64,000 nucleotides of DNA from Alcanivorax sp. Lineage in GTDB: Bacteria; Pseudomonadota; Gammaproteobacteria; Pseudomonadales; Alcanivoracaceae. Positions within the stretch are counted from its first letter, which is position 1; every line of letters begins with the position of its first letter. Below the pieces are notes generated by a model that was given only the letters and a program-made list of their open reading frames with translations, was not told the DNA's origin and did not search any database. The DNA is taken from assembly GCF_002733835.1 (NCBI RefSeq), contig NZ_NVWY01000001.1, positions 186,001 to 250,000 of the forward strand. The letters are read 5' to 3'. This document shows, piece by piece, positions 58,754 through 64,000 of this stretch. The position numbers and the translations under genes are program-made.

Positions 58754-59406
58754 TCGCCCTGTTTGGCCTCGTCGATCCCGGCATCAATCTTGGCATCCGC
58801 AGACCAGTTATCGATCACCTTGTCGATATCGTTGTACTGCTGCATGCCTTGGGCGAACTGGCTCTTGAAGGTATCGCGCAAATCCAGGCCATTCACATAC
58901 ACGTTGATCACTTTCCACTGATCATCACGCAGGAACAGGGTGTAGTAGATCGGCACCACCTGCCCGGAGTTGGTTTTCACCTCCATGCGCACCCGTGCAT
59001 AGTCACCTTTACGATCCCCCTCCTGCATGGGCAGGGTTTCGATTTTCTGGCCGTCATACAAGGTAATGCCGGATGCATAGGTGTTGATCAGGCTGTTTTT
59101 GAACACATCCAGAAAACGGTATTTCTGCTCCTTGCTGGACGGACCAAAGTAGTCGCCCATGACCATGCGGGTAATGCGCTTGAAATCCACCAGGTCGGCC
59201 AGCTCTTCACGGACCAGCGCCTTGGCCTTTTCCGGATCCGCCTTGAGCGCCTCGCGCTCCGCCTCGATGCGGGATGTCATGCGCTCCACGGCTTCCGACA
59301 CCACCTGGCGCGGGTCGCTCTCGGCATGAGCCAATGTGGCCATGCCTGCCAATACAACCACCAGGCCGGCGTGCAGCCACGTTCGAATATACCGTTGCAA
59401 ATGCAT
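58750..59406 (-). CDS. mlaC: Periplasmic phospholipid carrier MlaC
   Basis: 218 aa. Signal peptide ending near THLAHA-type site (ATLAHAES), then the Tol_Tol_Ttg2 fold: VSEAVERMTSRIEAEREAL, VDFKRITRMVMGDYF, YKVINVYVNGL-like segment (KVINVYVNGLDLRDTFKSQF). MlaC shuttles phospholipids between outer-membrane MlaA and inner-membrane MlaFEDB. None of mlaF, mlaE, mlaD, mlaB is here. GGAGT precedes the start. Confidence 0.94.
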   Translation of the reverse strand: MHLQRYIRTWLHAGLVVVLAGMATLAHAESDPRQVVSEAVERMTSRIEAEREALKADPEKAKALVREELADLVDFKRITRMVMGDYFGPSSKEQKYRFLDVFKNSLINTYASGITLYDGQKIETLPMQEGDRKGDYARVRMEVKTNSGQVVPIYYTLFLRDDQWKVINVYVNGLDLRDTFKSQFAQGMQQYNDIDKVIDNWSADAKIDAGIDEAKQGE

Positions 59407-59583
59407 AGATTACTCCCTGTTAGTCTCCGGCGGTTTTACGGTGTTCTTTACCCCCTGTCCAGTCATCAACAGCGGCAACATCGTGAACCTTGGTTGTTTT
59501 ATTGGAGTCACAGAGTTCGATACGGTTCCCGCCGTAGAGACCAGGTTACCGATTTCGGGTCAACGTGAAGGGGGCAACCGGTG

Positions 59584-59589
59584 TATAAT
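59584..59589 (+). promoter_or_regulatory. -10 element of the kdsD-lpt operon
   Basis: Perfect TATAAT 25 bases before the kdsD start, with a GC-rich discriminator. The -35 is poor. It lies in the 207-nt divergent gap with mlaC. Confidence 0.5.
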
Positions 59590-59613
59590 CGCCGCCAACG
59601 CCAAGGAGAACGC

Positions 59614-60582
59614 ATGAGTCACGACCATATCAGCGTCGGTCAACGGGTGCTGGATATCGAAGCCCGGGCCGTGGATGCCCTGAAAGACAGCCTGGACACC
59701 CGCTTTTCTGCTGCCTGCGATCTGATGCTGAATGCCAAAGGCCGGGTGATCGTCACCGGCATGGGCAAAAGCGGGCATGTGGGCAGCAAACTGGCGGCCA
59801 CCCTGGCCAGCACCGGCACCCCCTCTTTCTTTGTGCATCCCGGCGAAGCCTCCCATGGCGACCTGGGCATGATTACCCCGGACGACGTGGTACTGGCGCT
59901 CTCCAATTCCGGCGAAACCGCCGAGGTGCTAGCCATTCTGCCTGTGATCAAACGCAAGGGCACCGGCCTGGTTGGCATGACCGGCCGCCCACAATCCGCG
60001 TTGGCACAACTTTCCGATGTACACCTGACCGTCGCGGTCGCAGAAGAGGCCTGCCCCCATAACCTGGCGCCGACCTCCTCCACCACGGCCGCTCTGGCCA
60101 TGGGCGACGCTCTGGCCATCGCCCTGCTGGAAGCCCGTGGCTTCACCCCGGAAGACTTTGCTCTCAGCCACCCCGGTGGCAGCCTGGGCCGTCGCCTGCT
60201 ACTGAAAGTGGATGACATCATGCACGCTGGCGAACAGCTTCCCGTGGTCAGCACGGATACTTCACTCAGCGAAGCCCTTCTGGAAATGACCCATAAAGGC
60301 CTGGGCATGACCGCCGTCACCCACGACGACGGCACCCTGGCGGGCATCTTTACGGATGGTGACCTGCGCCGCATATTCGACCGGGACATCGATATTCGCA
60401 AAGCCACCATTGCCGACGTCATGGTCACCGACCCGATCACCATCGCGCCGGGTCACCTGGCGGCGGAAGCCCTGCAAGTCATGGAGACCCGTAAAATCAA
60501 CGGGCTAATGGTGTGCGATGATGCGGGCAAGCCCCTTGGCGCCTTCAACATGCAGGACCTGCTACGCGCGGGGGTGGTATAA
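59614..60582 (+). CDS. kdsD: D-arabinose-5-phosphate isomerase
   Basis: 322 aa from ATG 59614 with AAGGAG upstream. SIS domain (GMGKSGHVGSKLAATLASTGTPSFFVHP) followed by two CBS domains from about residue 205. First step of Kdo synthesis. Directly followed by kdsC with no gap. Confidence 0.97.
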   Translation: MSHDHISVGQRVLDIEARAVDALKDSLDTRFSAACDLMLNAKGRVIVTGMGKSGHVGSKLAATLASTGTPSFFVHPGEASHGDLGMITPDDVVLALSNSGETAEVLAILPVIKRKGTGLVGMTGRPQSALAQLSDVHLTVAVAEEACPHNLAPTSSTTAALAMGDALAIALLEARGFTPEDFALSHPGGSLGRRLLLKVDDIMHAGEQLPVVSTDTSLSEALLEMTHKGLGMTAVTHDDGTLAGIFTDGDLRRIFDRDIDIRKATIADVMVTDPITIAPGHLAAEALQVMETRKINGLMVCDDAGKPLGAFNMQDLLRAGVV

Positions 60583-61086
60583 ATGCCCATGCAATTTTCC
60601 TCCGTTGATGCCCAGAACCTGCGCCTGATGGCATTCGACGTGGACGGCGTCATGACCGACGGCCGCCTGCTGTTCGGCCCCCAGGGCGAAGAACTGAAAG
60701 TCTTCAACACCCTGGACGGCCATGGCCTGAAAAAACTGGCCGCCAGCGGCGTGACCCTGGCCATCATCACCGGGCGCAACTCCCCCATGGTGGCCAAACG
60801 CGCGGCAGACCTGGGCATTGAACATGTCATCCAGGGTCGCGAAGACAAAGGAGTGGCACTGGAAGCGCTGGCCGATTCACTGAACATCGCCGCCCACGAA
60901 ACCGGTTATGCCGGCGACGACGAACCCGATGTGAGCGCCCTGCTCTGGGCCCAATTGAGTTTTGCCCCGGCCAACGCCCACGACTGCGCCAAAACCGCCG
61001 CCGATCACGTTACCGAGCGCCGCGGCGGCGAAGGCGCAGTGCGGGAAATCTGCGACGCCATTCTTGCCCTGCGGAGCCAGGCATGA
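60583..61086 (+). CDS. kdsC: Kdo-8-phosphate phosphatase
   Basis: 167 aa, HAD type C0 without cap. Nucleophile Asp in AFDVDGVMTDG, Thr in ITGRNS, Lys in GREDKGVAL, metal Asp in YAGDDEPD. Forms tetramers. The stop overlaps the lptC start (ATGA). Confidence 0.96.
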   Translation: MPMQFSSVDAQNLRLMAFDVDGVMTDGRLLFGPQGEELKVFNTLDGHGLKKLAASGVTLAIITGRNSPMVAKRAADLGIEHVIQGREDKGVALEALADSLNIAAHETGYAGDDEPDVSALLWAQLSFAPANAHDCAKTAADHVTERRGGEGAVREICDAILALRSQA

Positions 61087-61640
61087 AGCGTCAGGGACTA
61101 CTCAGCGCCACCGGCATTCTGATGCTGGGGCTGGTCATGCTGATGACGCTCCACGAGTGGGACAGCACCTTGCCCGGGCAGGACAACGCAGTGATGATGG
61201 CGCCGGCCATTATCGCCGACGACGTCACCGCTCGCGCCTTCAGCGAAAAAGACGGCACCCTGCAATATCACCTGACCGCCGACAACCTGGTGCAGTTTGA
61301 CCATAACCCCCTTACCGAAATGGAAGCCCCCGTGCTGGTAATGGCGAACGACAAAGGCAGCTGGACCATCACCAGCGAGCAAGGCACCGTGGAAGACAAC
61401 GGCGACCTGATCACTTTTCTCGGCAAGGTCAACGTGGACAACCCCACCCAGAAAGTGAACCTGGACACCGACGAACTGCGCTTCAACAGCGACACCAATA
61501 TCGCCACAACACCCGGCGAAGTGGAAATGACATTCGACTCCGGCCAGACTCGTGCCGGCGCCCTGGAAGCCGATCTCGACAAGGGCATTCTGAACCTGAA
61601 ACAAGGAGTGAAGAGTGAGTTTGAAGCACCCGCTTCATAG
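61083..61640 (+). CDS. lptC: LPS export protein LptC
   Basis: 185 aa. One N-terminal transmembrane helix (residues 5-22), then a periplasmic beta-jellyroll that passes LPS from LptBFG to LptA. Segments such as ARAFSEKDGTLQYHLTADNL and TPGEVEMTFDSGQTRAGALEADL fit the family. The last 26 bases overlap lptA. Confidence 0.92.
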   Translation: MKRQGLLSATGILMLGLVMLMTLHEWDSTLPGQDNAVMMAPAIIADDVTARAFSEKDGTLQYHLTADNLVQFDHNPLTEMEAPVLVMANDKGSWTITSEQGTVEDNGDLITFLGKVNVDNPTQKVNLDTDELRFNSDTNIATTPGEVEMTFDSGQTRAGALEADLDKGILNLKQGVKSEFEAPAS

Positions 61641-62217
61641 CACCCGCCGCCTCGCCGCACTGGCCTTGCTGGCGGCATTGCCCCTGGGCGCTCAGGCCGC
61701 CCCCATGGACGGCCCCATTCAGGTCACGGCAGACAGTGGCCGCTTCGAACAGGATGCTGGCAGCGGCCTGTACCGGGGCAACGTGGAGCTGATTCAGGGC
61801 AAGCGAAAAATGTTTGCTGACGAAATGCGTCTGTTCACCAAAAATGGCGACCTGGTCCGGGTGGAAGCTGCCGGCTCGCCCGTGCGCATGGAGGAAGGCG
61901 AGGGGCTGAATGCCCACGCTGAAAACCTGGTATACGACATTAACGCTCGCACCCTGGTCCTCACCGGCGACGCCTACATCGAACATCAAGGCAATACATT
62001 TGAAGGCGCCAAGGTGGAATACAGCCTCGATTCCAAGCGCGTGGATGCCAGCAGTGAAGGCGACCAGCGGGTTCGCCTGGTGATCCCCGCCGAGAATCAA
62101 ACCCGCGAAACCAGCGGTGACGCCGACGCCACCGGTGGCGATTCCAGCAACGAAAAAGACACCCCCAGTGAGGACAGCAACACCGCCTCACCTGATGCGG
62201 AGCCCAGCACACCATGA
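61615..62217 (+). CDS. lptA: LPS transport bridge protein LptA
   Basis: 200 aa from GTG 61615 with AAGGAG upstream, inside the lptC end. Signal peptide ending AQA-AP, OstA-like jellyroll ([29 protein letters not shown]). An acidic, Ser/Thr-rich tail of about 40 residues follows. It forms the periplasmic bridge from LptC to LptD. Confidence 0.93.
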   Translation: MSLKHPLHSTRRLAALALLAALPLGAQAAPMDGPIQVTADSGRFEQDAGSGLYRGNVELIQGKRKMFADEMRLFTKNGDLVRVEAAGSPVRMEEGEGLNAHAENLVYDINARTLVLTGDAYIEHQGNTFEGAKVEYSLDSKRVDASSEGDQRVRLVIPAENQTRETSGDADATGGDSSNEKDTPSEDSNTASPDAEPSTP

Positions 62218-62939
62218 GCCACTTACGCGCCCACCACCTGGCAAAAAGCTACAAGGGCCGCCGGGTCATCGAGGACGTTTCCCTGGACGTGGAAGCCGGT
62301 CAGATCGTTGGCCTGCTGGGCCCCAACGGAGCCGGCAAAACCACCTGCTTCTACATGATCGTTGGCCTGGTGGAAGCGGATGCCGGCCGCATCGAAATCA
62401 ATGACGGCGACATCACCCACCTGCCCATGCACGGTCGCGCCCAGCGCGGCATCGGCTACCTGCCCCAGGAAGCCAGCATCTTCCGTCGCCTGACGGTGGA
62501 AGAGAACATCATGGCGATTCTGGAAACCCGCAAGGAACTGAGCAAGGCAGAGCGCCACGAACGCATGGAAAGCCTGCTCAAGGAATTCCACATCGGGCAC
62601 ATTCGCGATTCGCTGGGCATGAGCCTGTCCGGCGGTGAGCGCCGCCGGGCGGAGATTGCCCGCGGCCTGGCCACCGACCCGGATTTCATCCTGCTGGACG
62701 AACCCTTTGCCGGGGTTGACCCGATCTCGGTGAACGACATCAAGGGCATCATCCGCCACCTGAAAGACCGCGGCATCGGCGTGCTGATCACTGACCACAA
62801 TGTACGTGAAACACTGGATATCTGCGATACCGCCTATATCGTCAGCGCCGGCCATATCATTGCCTCCGGCGATGCGGACATCATCCTTGCCAACCAGCAA
62901 GTGCGCGACGTCTACCTGGGCGCCGATTTCCGACTATAA
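62214..62939 (+). CDS. lptB: LPS export ABC ATPase LptB
   Basis: 241 aa. Walker [11 protein letters not shown]-loop [18 protein letters not shown], signature [16 protein letters not shown], Walker [15 protein letters not shown]-loop ITDHNV. It powers LPS extraction with LptFG. Overlaps lptA by four bases. Confidence 0.98.
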   Translation: MSHLRAHHLAKSYKGRRVIEDVSLDVEAGQIVGLLGPNGAGKTTCFYMIVGLVEADAGRIEINDGDITHLPMHGRAQRGIGYLPQEASIFRRLTVEENIMAILETRKELSKAERHERMESLLKEFHIGHIRDSLGMSLSGGERRRAEIARGLATDPDFILLDEPFAGVDPISVNDIKGIIRHLKDRGIGVLITDHNVRETLDICDTAYIVSAGHIIASGDADIILANQQVRDVYLGADFRL

Positions 62940-62943
62940 AGGC

Positions 62944-63098
62944 AGTTAAAAGTACAAAGTGTAAAGTTGAAAAACGCGGGGAAGCCCATTGCAACGGCTA
63001 GGCCATACCCGCGATGCTACCGATGAAGCGCGACAGAACAGCCAAGACCGACAACTGGCTAAAGTCGCGCTTGAACTTTGAACTTTAAACCTTCAACT
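62944..63098. repeat. Inverted heptad arrays, AGTTxAA class, lptB/rpoN
   Basis: Four units on plus at 62944-62971 (AGTTAAA, AGTTGAA) and four on minus at 63071-63098 (AGTTGAA, AGTTCAA), the same word. The roughly 100-nt core can pair CGCGGG/CCCGCG but lacks a T-run. The left arm starts four bases after the lptB stop. The word matches the rsmI/rnpB array. Confidence 0.82.
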
Positions 63099-63128
63099 CC
63101 GCACCAGGCCGTACCGCACAAAATATTA

Positions 63129-63144
63129 TGGCACAAATATTGCT
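63129..63144 (+). promoter_or_regulatory. Sigma-54 (-24/-12) promoter upstream of rpoN
   Basis: TGGCACAAATATTGCT: GG (63130-63131) and GC (63142-63143) are separated by exactly ten bases, matching the consensus TGGCAC-N5-TTGCT. The predicted start point is near 63155, about 48 bases before the rpoN ATG, and directed at rpoN. Confidence 0.72.
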
Positions 63145-63202
63145 TGTTTGATGATTCACTTGGTATTCTCGTGTTTTGGGGATCCGCAGAATACCGAGCA
63201 GT

Positions 63203-64000
63203 ATGAAGCCCACACTACAACTACAAATTGGCCAGCAGCTCACCATGACGCCGCAGCTGCAGCAGGCCATACGCCTCTTGCAGCTGTCCACGCTGGACCT
63301 GCGCCAGGAAATCCAGCAAGCCGTGGAAAGCAACCCGCTGCTGGAACTGGCCGACGATTTCGGTGACGACAGCCTGCCCGAACATGACGAAGAGCGTCAG
63401 GACGAGGGGCTGGACACCGAGCGTGACAGCGCCCTGGAAGAGCTGGTGCAGGACGAGCCCGGCGTGGAAACCGAATGGGATGATATCTATTCCGGCCAGA
63501 CCAGCAGCGCCACCGCCTCCCTCCCCGACGACGCAGACGAATGGCAACAACGCCACGCCGTCTCCGGCAACCTGCAGGACCACCTGCTCTGGCAGTTGAA
63601 CCTGACCCCCATGAGCGATGTGGACCGCATTATCGCCATGACAATCATTGAATCCCTGGACGACCGCGGTTACATCACCGTGCCGCTGGACGATATTGTC
63701 GACATGGTGAACGCCCAGCCGGAGCTGCTCACCGAAGGCGATGAACTCGAGCGCGACGAAGTCCTTGCCGTGCAGCACCGCCTGCAGCAGTTCGACCCCG
63801 TGGGCGCAGCCAGCATCGACCTGGCCGACTGTTTGGGCGTGCAACTGCGCCAACTACCCGCTGATACCGCCCTGCGTGACGAAGCTTGTGCCCTGCTGGC
63901 CCATCTGGACCTGCTGGAAAAGCACGATTACGCCGCCCTGCGCCGCACCCTGCAGATCAGCGAGGAGGTTTTGCTGGAGGCCCTGTCCCTGCTACGCACC
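63203..64000 (+). CDS. rpoN: RNA polymerase sigma-54 factor (N-terminal 266 codons)
   Basis: Open to the window edge. Region I starts MKPTLQLQIGQQLTMTPQLQ and continues QAIRLLQLSTLDLRQEIQQ, the activator- and core-interacting glutamine/leucine-rich region. An acidic region II (about 50-120) follows, then the core-binding domain with FDPVGAASIDLADCLGVQL. Sits downstream of the lpt operon as in most gammaproteobacteria. Confidence 0.97.
   Translation, partial: MKPTLQLQIGQQLTMTPQLQQAIRLLQLSTLDLRQEIQQAVESNPLLELADDFGDDSLPEHDEERQDEGLDTERDSALEELVQDEPGVETEWDDIYSGQTSSATASLPDDADEWQQRHAVSGNLQDHLLWQLNLTPMSDVDRIIAMTIIESLDDRGYITVPLDDIVDMVNAQPELLTEGDELERDEVLAVQHRLQQFDPVGAASIDLADCLGVQLRQLPADTALRDEACALLAHLDLLEKHDYAALRRTLQISEEVLLEALSLLRT

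Noticed and set aside
59407-59613. Remnant of mlaD upstream of mlaC
   Set aside because: Frames on the minus strand contain early stops and no MCE-domain-like sequence.

Overview
The window is chromosomal core DNA of a GC-rich gammaproteobacterium. Gene order from argJ-secA through the dcw cluster, rnpB, lpoA-yraN-diaA-dolP, sspBA, petABC, rpsI-rplM, zapE-yhcB, hisCDG-murA and kdsD-kdsC-lptCAB-rpoN closely follows the order known in Pseudomonas and its relatives. Protein character, the FadL/acyl-CoA dehydrogenase pair and the meso-DAP-type MurE fit a marine, lipid- or hydrocarbon-using member of the Oceanospirillales/Pseudomonadales, most likely Alcanivorax-like. The genus is an inference; no rRNA or search was available.

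Layout. 1-2.3 kb: end of the type IV pilus cluster (pilC', pilD) with coaE and yacG. 2.3-9.1 kb: MutT-ThiE fusion, argJ, secA, an M23 peptidase and the divergent helicase loader dciA. 9.3-26.8 kb: lpxC and the complete minus-strand division and wall cluster mraZ-rsmH-ftsL-ftsI-murE-murF-mraY-murD-ftsW-murG-murC-ddlB-ftsQ-ftsA-ftsZ, with MraZ operator boxes at its head. 27.2-29.5 kb: an ODP-type metallo-beta-lactamase, RNase P RNA and rsmI. 29.5-33 kb: plus-strand envelope and replication-control operon. 33.1-37.9 kb: sspBA, cytochrome bc1 (petABC) and rpsI-rplM. 38.1-45.6 kb: accessory, lipid-flavoured stretch (aldo/keto reductase, TetR-FAD oxidoreductase-SGNH hydrolase operon, truncated DUF2167 gene, FadL porin, acyl-CoA dehydrogenase). 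45.8-53.5 kb: zapE, alpha/beta hydrolase, yhcB, lipid kinase, Nif3-like protein, DegS/AlgW protease, DUF4139 protein. 53.8-59.4 kb: minus-strand run mlaC-(small ORF)-ibaG-murA-hisG-hisD-hisC. 59.6-64 kb: kdsD-kdsC-lptC-lptA-lptB and the first 266 codons of rpoN.

The most unusual content is intergenic. At about a dozen gene ends there are short arrays of degenerate 7-base repeats in exact 7-nt register. They usually occur as two inverted arms flanking a hairpin or terminator. Each locus has its own heptad 'word' and both arms share it. The arms often run into the stop codons of adjacent genes. The extreme case is a 33-bp perfect inverted repeat that fills the degS/DUF4139 gap. Other notable points: a 148-bp element with IS4-like ends and an 11-bp target duplication splitting the yhcB terminator, REP-like palindrome pairs, a near-perfect sigma-54 promoter in front of rpoN itself, loss of mlaF/E/D/B from the mla locus with a 44-codon ORF coupled on both sides in the place of mlaB, and an FNR/Anr-like box ahead of the diiron MBL gene.
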